64,000 nucleotides of DNA from Bacteroides ndongoniae (GCF_900108345.1 NZ_FNVV01000014.1:1411664-1475663), one strand, 5' to 3'; positions 53,154 through 62,959 are shown, numbered from the stretch's first letter. The notes: generated by a model not told the origin, from the sequence alone. Program-made: numbers and translations.

Positions 53154-55535
53154 ATGAAAGAAAAGTCGCAAATAGAGAAGAATGCCGCACAAAAGCAAGT
53201 AGAACTGCTTTCGTCGGCATTGAGCAGCGCTTCGGATGCCAACGGCCACTGGCTCAATGCAGCCGGTAAGCACTATCCGAGACTCTACCCGCAAGGAGTC
53301 TCGGCCAGTCCGTTCAACGCCTTGTTTATGGCCCTGCATTCGGACAGCAAAGGGTGCAAGACAAATCTGTTCACCCTGTACACCGATGCCAAGGCACGCG
53401 GCACATCAGTAAGGGAACATGAGCAGGGAGTCCCGTTCCTCTACTACAACTGGAACCGCTATGTGAACCGCAACAACCCGGAGGATATTATCACCCGAAG
53501 GGATTATCTCCTGCTGGAACCGGAAGTAAAGGAACAGTACAAAGGCATTCACAACCGTGAAATACGCACCCTGTTCAACATCGATCAGACGACATTTCCC
53601 TCTGTGGACGAAAGGGGCTACGACCTTGCTCTGAAGACCGACGGCGGCATCACGGAGAAAGGATATTCGGAGGCTGACGAACGCAAGCTGCACATCCGAT
53701 TCAACGATTTCCTGCTGAAAATGCGCGAGTATCTTGTCCCTGTACGTTCGGACGGAAGCGGTATGCCCCACTATGAGACAGACCGTGACGCGGTGTATAT
53801 GCCCCGACAGCGAGATTTCAAACATTACCATGACTATATACAGGAAGCCCTTCGTCAGATTGTGAGTGCCACCGGCCACCAGCAGCGACTTGCACGAGAA
53901 GGTATGGTGATGAAAAACGGGATGCCACCTTCGGAAGATGCATTGAAACAGGAAAGGCTGGTAGTAGAAATAGCATCCGGAATCAAGATGCTGGAACTTG
54001 GCCTGCCGGCACGACTGACGGAAGAAAGCATGAAGATGGCAGACTACTGGAACAGGGAACTCAAAGAAAACCCTATTCTGATAGACGCATTGGAAAGTGA
54101 CGTGAACAACGCCCTTGAGGTGATTCACAAAGCGGAGAAAGGCGAAAGAATAGAATATGCCACTTTGCGTAACCGGCAAAAGACAACTGACCTGCGCGAC
54201 CAGCTTCCAAAGCACTATTTTGTAGCGGATGAAATCAGCAGATATCCGAACAAGGAAGACAAGAACATCGTGCTTGTCATAGACCGTCAGGGCAAGAAGG
54301 CAGACGTGGTACTGCCTGCAGGCGCTTCTACGGAGGTGGACAATGAGGTTCCGGGCATGAACAAAGCACGTATCGAACGTGCCTTGCGACTGGAAGGTAT
54401 AGAAAACGTACGTTTCTTCAATCCGGACGGTGCCTTGGGCTACCGACCCGATGATGCGTATTTCGCAGAAAAACAAGTGTCGCTGGCCCGTTTGAAAAAC
54501 TGGACAATGGAAGTACTCTCTACGCTGGACGTTACTCCAGCCGTAAAACAAGCCAATGAAAAATGCTTTGACAAGATACAGATGGTACAGGATGACAAGA
54601 ACCGCTGGGCCCTGTATCTGAAACCGGAGAATGAACCGGGATACAGCGTTTATCCGGACAAGGAGGATGTGAACCGTTTCTTCACCACGCTGAAACAGGC
54701 AATGGATGACATCGACAAGGTACGCATGGAGCTGGCACACAAGTATTATGCACTGGCAGAGATAAAACCAGACCTGAAGGTGGACCTGTTCAGTACTGAC
54801 ACCAGGGATATAGACCTGAACCGCATACAGAAGGTCTGCGTATTCAAGACGAAGAAAGACGGCATCCAGTGTGCGGCTACCATAGACGGCAACCGTATGC
54901 AACCGAGAAGCATGACTCCCCAGCAGTGGCAACGCATGTGGCTGGCAGAGGACAAGAATGAGTATAAACGCAACCTGGCTGCAACGCTGTTTGCAGACGT
55001 ACTGCAACAGGGACAGACGCAGGAAGAACACGCCGGAGAAAAACAGGAAAAGGATGCCGAAAGACAACAGACAACTGAGACCGCAAAAGACAGTGCTGAA
55101 AAGACGATACAGAATGAAACGTCTGCACAGCGGGAATCCTGGGACAGGATAAAGGCAAAACATCCTGATGCCCTGCAATTGGTACGGAAGGGTGACTTTT
55201 ACCGTATGTACAATGAAGATGCAGAAAAGGGTGCCAGCATACTGGGAATTATCGTAAAAAAGCTTTCGGGAGGAAGTGAACGGGGCTTTGCACAATCGGC
55301 AGAGTTTCCTTATCATAAACTGGACGAGTACCTGCCCAAACTGATCAGAGGCGGTGAACGTGTAGTCATCTGTGATGCTCCGGAACTGGAGAAAGCAAGA
55401 GGCAAAGCCGCGCAACAGTCTGAAGGCATGTCGGGTGGGAGGCAATCCGAAGGCACAACCAGAGATACAGGCCAAGTGCCCGGACAAGACGGGAGCAAAG
55501 AATCAGAGGAACAACGTACAACATTAAGAAGATAA
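53154..55535 (+). CDS. ArdC-N/DUF3945-like protein with MutS-I-like C-terminus (793 aa)
   Basis: A 793-residue protein. The N-terminal part (PFNALFMALHSDSKGCKTNLFTLYTDAKARGTSVREHEQGVPF) resembles the ArdC-type ssDNA-binding domain. A long middle region carries DUF3945-like repeats. The C-terminal ~85 residues (WDRIKAKHPDALQLVRKGDFYRMYNEDAEKGASILGI ... FPYHKLDEYLPKLIRGGERVVICDAP) closely match the mismatch-recognition domain I of MutS, including GDFY; the Glu of the MutS F-x-E motif is Met or Tyr/Arg here. A DNA-binding role on transferred DNA is likely. Confidence 0.75.
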   Translation: MKEKSQIEKNAAQKQVELLSSALSSASDANGHWLNAAGKHYPRLYPQGVSASPFNALFMALHSDSKGCKTNLFTLYTDAKARGTSVREHEQGVPFLYYNWNRYVNRNNPEDIITRRDYLLLEPEVKEQYKGIHNREIRTLFNIDQTTFPSVDERGYDLALKTDGGITEKGYSEADERKLHIRFNDFLLKMREYLVPVRSDGSGMPHYETDRDAVYMPRQRDFKHYHDYIQEALRQIVSATGHQQRLAREGMVMKNGMPPSEDALKQERLVVEIASGIKMLELGLPARLTEESMKMADYWNRELKENPILIDALESDVNNALEVIHKAEKGERIEYATLRNRQKTTDLRDQLPKHYFVADEISRYPNKEDKNIVLVIDRQGKKADVVLPAGASTEVDNEVPGMNKARIERALRLEGIENVRFFNPDGALGYRPDDAYFAEKQVSLARLKNWTMEVLSTLDVTPAVKQANEKCFDKIQMVQDDKNRWALYLKPENEPGYSVYPDKEDVNRFFTTLKQAMDDIDKVRMELAHKYYALAEIKPDLKVDLFSTDTRDIDLNRIQKVCVFKTKKDGIQCAATIDGNRMQPRSMTPQQWQRMWLAEDKNEYKRNLAATLFADVLQQGQTQEEHAGEKQEKDAERQQTTETAKDSAEKTIQNETSAQRESWDRIKAKHPDALQLVRKGDFYRMYNEDAEKGASILGIIVKKLSGGSERGFAQSAEFPYHKLDEYLPKLIRGGERVVICDAPELEKARGKAAQQSEGMSGGRQSEGTTRDTGQVPGQDGSKESEEQRTTLRR

Positions 55536-55539
55536 GGAT

Positions 55540-57099
55540 ATGGCAGGTAAAAATAAAGAATATGCAGACAAGTATGCAGAGTATGCCATGGAGCAGATGC
55601 GCCGCTACGGCATACCGGCATCCGTGACACTTGCCCAAGGCATTCTGGAAAGCAGCAACGGACAGAGCCGTCTGGCACAGAACGAGAATAACCACTTCGG
55701 GATCAAGGCTACTCCCGACTGGATTGCGCAGGGTGGCCGATACGGACTTTACACAGATGACAAGCCGAACGAAAAATTCTGCAGCTATGACAATGTGGGC
55801 GAATCATTCGAACATCATTCCAGATTTTTGAAAGAGAACAGCCGCTATGCCGAGTGCTTCAATCTCCGTGCGGATGACTATAAGGGATGGACAGAAGGAA
55901 TAGCAAAAGCCGGATATGCAACTGGAGGAAACTATGCAGCTACACTACAGAAAATCATCGAAAATAACGGTCTTGACAAATACGATCGTCAGGTCATGCA
56001 GGAAATGGCCGCGCAGGGAAAAAATTTCGGTATTGAGCAGAATCCTTTGCACGGAGAAGAAAAGGCAGGAACGGCAGAAAAGTATTCATTTCCGGTGGAA
56101 CGCAAGGAATTCCTCTTTGTAACGTCGGCCTTCGGTATGCGCCAGGATCCGATGAACAAGGAGAAGCAGCAGATGCACAAGGGACTTGACATACGATGCA
56201 AGGGGGACACGGTGCTGGCTACGGAAAACGGAGGAAAGGTCGTGTCGGTGAACAATAATGTGAACTCTGGCGGAGGTAAGACGATAACAGTAGAATACAG
56301 TAGGCCGGACGGGAACAAGGTACAATGCACCTACATGCATCTGAGCGACATCGCCGTAAAAGCCGGTGACAGCGTAAATGCAGGACAACGGCTCGGAACC
56401 TCCGGAAACACGGGAACCAGAACAACCGGTGAGCATCTGCATTTCGGTGTGACAAACATATACAGCGACGGAACGAAACGTGAGGTGGATCCGGCGGCCT
56501 ATCTAGCAGAGATCGCCCAAAAAGGAAATATAAAACAGCAGGTGATGTACAACGGAAGTGACCTTCTAGCCAAGTACAGGGATAACGAGAACATAAACAT
56601 AGATAAGACCATGAATCCTGATGCTTGGATGAAGAAACTGCTTTCCTCGGAGGATAGCGGTGTCGGCATATCGGGATGCAATGACCCCATCGTAGAAATG
56701 GCGATGACCGCTTTCACATCACTGATGCTATTAGCTACGCAGATAGATGCGAAAAGCGAAGAAGAGCAGAATGCCGCAATCTCGGCTGCAATGGACAGGC
56801 ACAGGCTTGACCTGACATCCCTGATGCCGGGCATGAGAACTTGTGAACTGAGCATTGAAGAAAACGGGAAGGCTATCCTGAAAGCAGATAACGGCGAACT
56901 GAAAATATCACGCGAGCTGACATCGGCCGAGTTGAGCCGACTGTCTGCCGTATTAAACAACAACGAGCTTTCAGAAGAAGCCAAACGGATGCGGGTGACC
57001 GGACTGCTGAATACCGTAATTCTTTCGGAAACCGCCTCCCGTAATTTCGAACAAGGCATGTCGCAACAGCAGACACAGACGGAAACCATGAAAAGATAG
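55540..57099 (+). CDS. Bifunctional peptidoglycan hydrolase (GH73 + M23), 519 aa
   Basis: A 519-residue muralidase. The N-terminal ~145 residues are a GH73 glucosaminidase domain (GIPASVTLAQGILESSNGQSRLAQNENNHFGIK, with catalytic Glu in LESSNG). The M23 domain (~185-305) has SAFGMRQDP, HKGLDIRC, YMHLSD and GEHLHFGV, all zinc and catalytic residues present. The C-terminal ~200 residues are helical. No signal peptide is visible, so it may be exported through the channel itself. It starts 4 bp after the MutS-I-tailed gene. Confidence 0.88.
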   Translation: MAGKNKEYADKYAEYAMEQMRRYGIPASVTLAQGILESSNGQSRLAQNENNHFGIKATPDWIAQGGRYGLYTDDKPNEKFCSYDNVGESFEHHSRFLKENSRYAECFNLRADDYKGWTEGIAKAGYATGGNYAATLQKIIENNGLDKYDRQVMQEMAAQGKNFGIEQNPLHGEEKAGTAEKYSFPVERKEFLFVTSAFGMRQDPMNKEKQQMHKGLDIRCKGDTVLATENGGKVVSVNNNVNSGGGKTITVEYSRPDGNKVQCTYMHLSDIAVKAGDSVNAGQRLGTSGNTGTRTTGEHLHFGVTNIYSDGTKREVDPAAYLAEIAQKGNIKQQVMYNGSDLLAKYRDNENINIDKTMNPDAWMKKLLSSEDSGVGISGCNDPIVEMAMTAFTSLMLLATQIDAKSEEEQNAAISAAMDRHRLDLTSLMPGMRTCELSIEENGKAILKADNGELKISRELTSAELSRLSAVLNNNELSEEAKRMRVTGLLNTVILSETASRNFEQGMSQQQTQTETMKR

Positions 57100-57121
57100 A
57101 CATAACAAACACATAAAAGAC

Positions 57122-57298
57122 ATGACAAAACGCGTGGTGATAACAATAAGCAAATGTGTACTCGGACTATCCACACTGGCAATGCATATCCTGATATGCC
57201 ACCGGCTGGTCGGCTGGAAAGGTACGGCAGTCGTCGTAACCGTACAGGTAGCCATCGCCGCATGGATGGTCTATATAAAAATCCGTGCACCCGATTAG
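57122..57298 (+). CDS. Small two-helix membrane protein (58 aa)
   Basis: A 58-residue ORF between the muralidase and the OB-fold gene. Two hydrophobic helices are visible: ITISKCVLGLSTLAMHILICH and GTAVVVTVQVAIAAWMVYI, separated by a short basic/polar turn. It starts 22 bp after the muralidase stop with an AAAAGA purine stretch before the ATG. No family is recognised; a holin-like or assembly role would suit a place behind a muralidase (inference). Confidence 0.6.
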   Translation: MTKRVVITISKCVLGLSTLAMHILICHRLVGWKGTAVVVTVQVAIAAWMVYIKIRAPD

Positions 57299-57380
57299 AC
57301 AGAATCATTTCAGCATTCAACATCAATATTCAGCACATACATGGTCTGTGGGCATGTAACACTAATAAACAAGACACTTT

Positions 57381-57986
57381 ATGATCAAATGTAATGTAAC
57401 GGTATGCGGCTTAATCAGCCGTGATGCCATCATCAGAAACGGAAAAGAAGGGAAACAGTTCGTCAGTATGACCGTACAGACCGCCATCCAAGGAAAGGAC
57501 GGCCAGAGCGGGACAGTGGAAATCAGCGTCAGCATGGACGGTACACAGGAAGAAGCATCACGTCTGCGAAGCGGTATGCGTGTAAAGGTGACAGGCGTAC
57601 TGATACCGAAACACAGGGGCGACAAGACTTACTTCAACCTGTCGGCAGAAAGTATCGTACCAGCCGGAGCAGGCGACACAGACAGCCTGCAGGGGGAACT
57701 CACATTCCGCGGCAAAGTTGGAAAAACTGTAGATGAACGAACGGACAAAAACGGCAAACCGTTCTTCAGTTTTTCAGCCTTTAGCGCAGAAAAGGTAAAT
57801 GAAAATTTCGAATACCTGTGGGTAAGATTCTTTTGTTTCGACAAACAACGTGAATCCTGGTTGCAGCCTGCTACCAAAATAGAGGCAAAAGGTGAAATCG
57901 ATTTCTCCTTGTATAACGGCAAAGTTGATATTACATGCCGTTGTCAGGAGATAAACCAATACGTTCCGGCATCTAACGACAACTGA
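57381..57986 (+). CDS. Single-stranded-DNA-binding-like protein with two OB folds
   Basis: A 201-residue protein built of two OB-fold-like halves: MIKCNVTVCGLISRDAIIRNGKEGKQFVSMTVQT ... RVKVTGVLIPKHRGDKTYFNLSAESIV and ELTFRGKVGKTVDERTDKNGKPFFSFSAFSAEKV ... KIEAKGEIDFSLYNGKVDITCRCQEI. SSB-type proteins on conjugative elements coat the entering strand. It directly precedes the ArdC-like gene by 4 bp. The assignment rests on pattern rather than an exact motif. Confidence 0.7.
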   Translation: MIKCNVTVCGLISRDAIIRNGKEGKQFVSMTVQTAIQGKDGQSGTVEISVSMDGTQEEASRLRSGMRVKVTGVLIPKHRGDKTYFNLSAESIVPAGAGDTDSLQGELTFRGKVGKTVDERTDKNGKPFFSFSAFSAEKVNENFEYLWVRFFCFDKQRESWLQPATKIEAKGEIDFSLYNGKVDITCRCQEINQYVPASNDN

Positions 57987-57990
57987 CGAT

Positions 57991-58186
57991 ATGGCAAGTT
58001 ACAGGAAACGCAATGCGGACGGACCGAACAGCGAAGACAAGGCTCTTGACCTGTTCGCTGAGATGATGATAGAAAAGCTGGAGACCATCGGTAAGGACTG
58101 GAAAAAACCCTGGTTTACAGAGGGAGCACTCCAGTGGCCCCGTAATCTGGCCGGACGCGAATACAACGGCATGAATGCGTTGATGC
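57991..58186 (+). CDS. ArdC-like antirestriction protein, exon 1
   Basis: The first 65 codons of an ArdC-like protein (DUF1738 N-terminus): KALDLFAEMMIEKLETIGKDWKKPWFTEGALQWPRNLAGREYNGMNALM. The group II intron starts at GTGCG (58187). Removing the intron joins TTG ATG C|TC ATG TTT to read NALMLMFHCEKEGYNIPRF, exactly the expected run into exon 2. The 72-aa frame visible in the DNA stops at 58209 inside the intron. Confidence 0.85.
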
Positions 58187-58754
58187 GTGCGTCCAGAATG
58201 GTCGCATAGTAAATATCTCTGTGGCAAGAGATTAGAATAGGATACAATATGTTCTACTCCCAACTGAATAAGCCCCGAGCGAAAGCAAAAGGTGAAAACA
58301 GCATTTCAGTAAAACGGAATGTGTGGCTAACTGTCATGCGACACAGTTCCGTGAGGGGGAAAGACAGATATAAGGATGAAGCCTGCATTGGTTCAACGAT
58401 AGTTCAGCGGCATAAGGCGTGGCGTGGGCGGAAAGGCAGTTATATCTACGCCCTCTCGTGGTACTCAATTCCAAAGCATTAGGAATATGGGCAAAAGGTA
58501 TCAACCACGACGCACTTGCGATAAGCAAGAAAAGAACGAAAGTCGCATCCGACAATCTGTCGTGCCAATAGTTACTATGCGTGCTAACTGGAGATTGCCT
58601 AAATCGGGATGCCAAAAGGCTATGGGTAAAGACTCTGAATACCCGACATGGCAACGGAGCTTCCGTAGTAGTCTGAGCAAGGGAAAGCTTTGTACATGGC
58701 GAAGGGAAGCAGTTGGTAATTTTAATACAAACAACGGATAATGTGAGAGACATT

Positions 58755-60560
58755 ATGAGAAATCCAAAGCAAGTATTAAACAATTTATGTGAACACAGCA
58801 AAGTTTCGGGCTACAGGTTCGAAAGGCTGTATCGAAATCTATTCAATGAACAGATGTTTTATGTTGCTTATCAACGTATTTACACTAAGCAAGGCAATAT
58901 GACACCTGGCACTGACGGCAAGACCATTGACCAAATGAGCATTCAAAGAATAGAATCTCTTATAGCAAGTCTCAAAAACGAGACATATCAACCTAATCCG
59001 GCAAAGAGGGTATATATTCCCAAGAAGAACGGTAAAATGCGTCCGTTGGGCATACCCTCCTTTGAAGACAAACTTGTACAGGAGGTGGTAAGAATGATAC
59101 TTGAAGCCATATATGAAGGGTATTTTGAATACACCTCACATGGGTTTAGACCTTTCAAAAGCTGCCACACCGCACTATCAAGCATTCAGAAAAGGTTTGT
59201 CGGAGCTAAATGGTTCATCGAGGGAGACATTAAAGGATTCTTCGACAACATAGACCATAGCGTACTGATAAGCATACTTGAAGAAAGAATAAACGATGTT
59301 CGCTTTATTCGCTTGATTAGAAAGTTCCTTAAAGCCGGATATGTAGAACACTGGCAGTTCAATCATACTTATTCGGGAACACCTCAAGGTGGAATCATCA
59401 GTCCAATACTGGCGAATATCTATCTTGACAAGTTTGATAAGTTCATGAACGAGTATGCCAAGAGGTTCGACAAGGGTAACAAGAGACGGGTAAATCCAGC
59501 CTACAACCGTATTTGCAACAAAAGAAACTCGCTGAAACGTAAACTGAACGCCGAAACTGACGTGGAGAAAAGGAAAATCCTTATCTCGCAAATCAGAAAC
59601 ATGCGTACAGAAATGCAACAACTCCCGTATGGGAATGACATGGATGAACAGTACAGACGACTAAAATACGTGAGATATGCTGACGACTTCCTTATAGGGG
59701 TTATCGGCAGTAAAGCTGACTGTGAAGCGATAAAGGCAGACCTCAAAAAGTACATGCAAGAACAACTAAAACTTGAGCTGTCTGAGGAAAAGACCTTAAT
59801 CACAAACGCACAGGACAAGGCAAAATTTCTCGGATATGAAATTTATGTACAACGTTCCGAAAGCAAGGTAAAGAATAGCCTCGGTAGAACGAATCGAATG
59901 TTCAACGGAAATGTAAGGCTACATGTCCCTACTGAAATTGCAAGGGAGAAACTGCTCGCTATGAATGCTATGGCAATAAAACAAGTCAATGGCAAAGAAA
60001 TATGGTGGGCTGAATCCAGAGGTTTCCTAACAAGCATGAAAGAGGAGGATATCATAGCCAGATACAACCTTGAAATAAGAGGGTTCTATAACTACTATTC
60101 GATAGCCAATAACATCTCAGCTGTCGGAGGTACTTTCGGAGGTATCATGAAACGCAGTTGCATTAAAACTCTTGCACACAAACATAACAGTACCATGCGT
60201 AAAGAATGGAAACGTTATCGTGAAGGACAGGACTTTGTTGTCCGATATATGGACAACAAGGGTCAAGAAAAGTGCAGGGTATTGTACAATGAGGGGTTCA
60301 GAAGAAAAACTGTCAATGATTTTGCAGAATGTGACCACATGCCGAATACATATTTTCTGCCGCAGGCATCGCTTGTAGAAAGGCTAAATAACTGTGTGTG
60401 CGAACTTTGCGGAAATAAAGCGCCACTGATAATGCACCATGTCAGAACACTCTGTAAACTGAAAGCAGATACGGAGTGGAATAGATTGATGCTGAAGAGA
60501 GGACGCAAGACATTGGCAGTATGCGAAAAATGCAATACACTGATTCAAAGCTATGTTTAA
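58755..60560 (+). CDS. ltrA: Group II intron reverse transcriptase/maturase with HNH
   Basis: A 601-residue intron-encoded protein from ATG 58755 (the earlier TTG at 58713 is less likely). The RT domain has GIPSFEDKLVQEVVRMILEAIYE, GTPQGGIISPILANIYLDKFD and YADD (RYADDFLIG). The maturase domain X follows near 400-500. The C-terminal HNH-type endonuclease has CELCGNKAPLIMHH and VCEKCN, with zinc-type cysteine pairs. It should both aid splicing and enable retrohoming. The gene name is used in the generic sense for group II intron proteins. Confidence 0.92.
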   Translation: MRNPKQVLNNLCEHSKVSGYRFERLYRNLFNEQMFYVAYQRIYTKQGNMTPGTDGKTIDQMSIQRIESLIASLKNETYQPNPAKRVYIPKKNGKMRPLGIPSFEDKLVQEVVRMILEAIYEGYFEYTSHGFRPFKSCHTALSSIQKRFVGAKWFIEGDIKGFFDNIDHSVLISILEERINDVRFIRLIRKFLKAGYVEHWQFNHTYSGTPQGGIISPILANIYLDKFDKFMNEYAKRFDKGNKRRVNPAYNRICNKRNSLKRKLNAETDVEKRKILISQIRNMRTEMQQLPYGNDMDEQYRRLKYVRYADDFLIGVIGSKADCEAIKADLKKYMQEQLKLELSEEKTLITNAQDKAKFLGYEIYVQRSESKVKNSLGRTNRMFNGNVRLHVPTEIAREKLLAMNAMAIKQVNGKEIWWAESRGFLTSMKEEDIIARYNLEIRGFYNYYSIANNISAVGGTFGGIMKRSCIKTLAHKHNSTMRKEWKRYREGQDFVVRYMDNKGQEKCRVLYNEGFRRKTVNDFAECDHMPNTYFLPQASLVERLNNCVCELCGNKAPLIMHHVRTLCKLKADTEWNRLMLKRGRKTLAVCEKCNTLIQSYV

Positions 60561-60583
60561 CAGAAAATTGACATTACCAACGG

Positions 60584-60618
60584 AAAGCCGAATACATGGA
60601 GACATGTACGTTCGGTTT
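60584..60618 (+). ncRNA. Group II intron domain V
   Basis: A 35-nt hairpin with the catalytic AGC triad (60586-60588), basal stem AAAGCCGAA/TTCGGTTT, upper stem ACATG/CATGT and a GAGA tetraloop: the standard domain V shape. It lies 23 nt after the stop codon of the maturase and ~60 nt before the intron's 3' end. Confidence 0.88.
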
Positions 60619-60679
60619 GGAGGCAGGTATGGGGAAACCTATCGCCGAAAGACGACAAGGCGTCCCATACCGAGCCTAC

Positions 60680-62166
60680 TCATGTTTCACTGCGAAAAAG
60701 AGGGATACAATATACCGAGGTTCTGCACCTTTGATTGTGTACAGCGACTGAACAAGCCGGGCAAGGACGGTGAAGAATTGCCGCGGGTTTCGGTACAGAA
60801 AGGCGAGAAATCGTTTCCTGTCATGCTGACCACCTTCACCTGCATCCACAAGGAAACCAAGGAAAAGATCAAATATGATGAGTACAAGAGTCTGTCAAAT
60901 GATGAGAAGGAACAGTATAACGTGTACCCCAAAATGCAGGTTTTCCGCGTGTTTAACGTCGCTCAGACAAATCTGAAAGAAGCTCGTCCAGAACTGTGGG
61001 AAAAGCTGGAACAGGAAAACGGACGCCCATTTGTTCATGAAGGCGAAATGTTCAGCTTTGAACCGGCTGACAGAATGATACGTGACAACCTGTGGATCTG
61101 CCCCATCAATGTGAGACATCAGGATGATGCTTACTATTCAATAAGCAAGAACGAAATCACCGTTCCGGAGAAAGTGCAGTTCAAGAGCGGAGAATCATTT
61201 TATGGAACCCTGTTCCATGAAATGGGACATTCGACAGGCGCAGAAGGCGTACTAGACCGTTTTAAGCCGACCGCATTCGGTTCAAAGGAGTACAGCGACG
61301 AGGAGCTTGTGGCTGAGTTATGCGGAGCACTGACAGCCCAACGATACGGCATTACAAAGCATATCAAGGAAGACAGCTGTCCGTACCTGAAATCGTGGCT
61401 GGATAACCTGAAGGAGTCCCCCCAGTACATTAAGACTGTGCTAATGGATGTAAAGAAAGCATCATCCATGATTACGCAGAAAATAGACCAGATTGCCAGA
61501 GATATAGAAATAGAAAAGGCGGAAAAGCAGGAACAGACAGAAGCACCAAAAGAAAAGATGTATTACGCATCTGTAGCCTATCTGCAAATGGCGGATGATA
61601 CCAAGCAATTGGAAGAACTGAAGGACAAGGGGGACTATAACGGTCTGCTAACCCTTGCAAAAGAATATTATGACGGTAACGGCATGGATGAACAGTACAC
61701 TTACTCATCACCATTACAGAATCGTGGAGATGACCTGCTGATTGAAGACCAGAACTTCGCCGTGGTGTATAACGGAAGCGTAGGTGGAACCTATGACATT
61801 ATGCTGAAATATACGGAAGAAGAAGTACGTGACCATATCCGCAGATATGGAATAGGCAGAGCCAGCAATGACGTAAAGGAGGTGGCAAAAGCTATGGTAG
61901 CAGAACAATTTGCGGAAATATCACAAAAGAATATTCCGGCCTTTGAGATGCCCAATGGCGAAGTGCTGTATATCAACTATAACAGGGAAAAAGACACATT
62001 GGACGTAGGCTCTGCAACCAATTCGGGACTGGCAGTGCAGCACAGCTTCGAGTATAACCATGATAAGGCGCTGGATGACAACCTGACGGAAGTGAATGAA
62101 AAGCTGGAAAGTATGGAAGAATACCAAGAAGAGGAAGAAATGGAACGAAGCGGATTCAGAAGGTAA
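60680..62166 (+). CDS. ArdC-like antirestriction protein, exon 2
   Basis: The main part of an ArdC-like protein (560 residues after splicing). It continues the DUF1738 ssDNA-binding domain (MFHCEKEGYNIPRFCTFD ... GKDGEELPRVSVQKGEKSFPVML) and carries the zincin motif HEMGHSTG near residue 240 with GSKEYSDEELVAELCGAL after it. A C-terminal ~200-residue extension holds further alpha/beta segments. ArdC proteins protect the entering plasmid strand from type I/II restriction. An apparent start at 60553 lies in intron sequence and is not real. Confidence 0.9.
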
Positions 62167-62180
62167 AACAGAGGGGCGAA

Positions 62181-62214
62181 ACAGAGGGACGGGAGTGCCT
62201 TCCCGTCCTCTCTG
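62181..62214 (+). terminator. Bidirectional terminator between convergent genes
   Basis: CAGAGGGACGGGA...TTCCCGTCCTCTCTG forms a strong GC-rich hairpin between the ArdC-like gene and the convergent 246-aa gene, followed by TCTTTC on the plus side. Confidence 0.8.
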
Positions 62215-62218
62215 TCTT

Positions 62219-62959
62219 TCACCCCTGCTCCTGTTCAAAATATTTCCGATAATCCATTTCGTCGATTGTGAGTTCTCTCATTTCCCAATCATATTCCACA
62301 TCCGGCATACCGGAATATGGGAAGTAAACCGTATAGCCTACCTGCCCATAAGAGCAGAACAATGGAGTCACACAGATTTCACGACCGAAGTAACTCTGTT
62401 GCCTACAGTACTTACGCCAATCAAAACGTCCAGCAATAATGTTTTTGCAAAGCCTACTAAGATATTTGTCTTCCTTTGTCATCACGTACTTCTTTTTTGG
62501 AACGAGCAGCAAATCGTCGGGACTTTCCGAAAGCCAATAGCAATCGTGGTCGATATATACGCACCGGGATCTGCCATTATCGGGCTTGTCAAAAGCAAGC
62601 ACCTCATAAGGCCCGTACACAAGACCGGCATCGTTTGTAAAGATGACCCTATCACCGACTTTCATTTTACTGTCCGTTTTCATTACCTTTGAAAGCCTGT
62701 CATAAAACACCTTACCGTCTGCCTCACGCTCGGCCTTCCAACGTAAGAATGTTTCCTTGTAACTCCTGCCTGAATTTATCGGGGACAGTTCCGTCGGATA
62801 AACCTCCGCTTCAGAACCTGATGCTGAAATAAGAATTATACTATCGTCCTCTATAACTTCCGGCACAGAAACTACTTGATACACACCGTCAGAGAGTCCA
62901 TTGTCAGGGTCGTGCCAAAACAAGACATTTCCTTCCTTGATAAAATCATATTTTCCCAT
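62219..62959 (-). CDS. Hypothetical protein (246 aa)
   Basis: A 246-residue cytoplasmic protein (ATG at 62959; the in-frame TTG at 62965 is less likely). The first ~150 residues look beta-rich with short repeated strands (KEGNVLFWHDPDNGLSDGVYQVVSVPEV ... KVGDRVIFTNDAGLVYGPYEVLAFD), possibly two SH3-like or KOW-like units. The rest is mixed, with aromatic residues. I cannot assign a function. It has the shared stem-loop leader and faces the ArdC-like gene. Confidence 0.65.
   Translation of the reverse strand: MGKYDFIKEGNVLFWHDPDNGLSDGVYQVVSVPEVIEDDSIILISASGSEAEVYPTELSPINSGRSYKETFLRWKAEREADGKVFYDRLSKVMKTDSKMKVGDRVIFTNDAGLVYGPYEVLAFDKPDNGRSRCVYIDHDCYWLSESPDDLLLVPKKKYVMTKEDKYLSRLCKNIIAGRFDWRKYCRQQSYFGREICVTPLFCSYGQVGYTVYFPYSGMPDVEYDWEMRELTIDEMDYRKYFEQEQG

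Larger units (their letters stand above)
58187..60679 (+). mobile_element. Group II intron with reverse transcriptase ORF
   Basis: A 2.49-kb group II intron inserted in the ArdC-like gene. It begins with the GUGYG-type 5' end (GTGCG) and ends with CCTAC before exon 2. Domain V is at 60584-60618 with the AGC triad and paired AAAGCCGAA/TTCGGTTT; domain VI follows with a GTATGGG/CCCATAC stem and an A positioned for branching. The encoded maturase is in domain IV. The intron is in the sense orientation, so the ArdC-like protein can still be made if it splices. Confidence 0.9.

Noticed and set aside
53406..55487. 693-aa minus-strand ORF opposite the MutS-I-tailed gene
   Set aside because: Shadow ORF; the plus strand has recognised domains, a tight operon context and the coding bias.
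58713..58754. N-terminal extension of the intron maturase from TTG
   Set aside because: ATG at 58755 has a purine stretch before it and begins the conserved MRNPKQVL region.
60553..60679. ArdC-like start at 60553
   Set aside because: This stretch is group II intron domain V/VI; splicing to exon 1 gives the true N-terminus.
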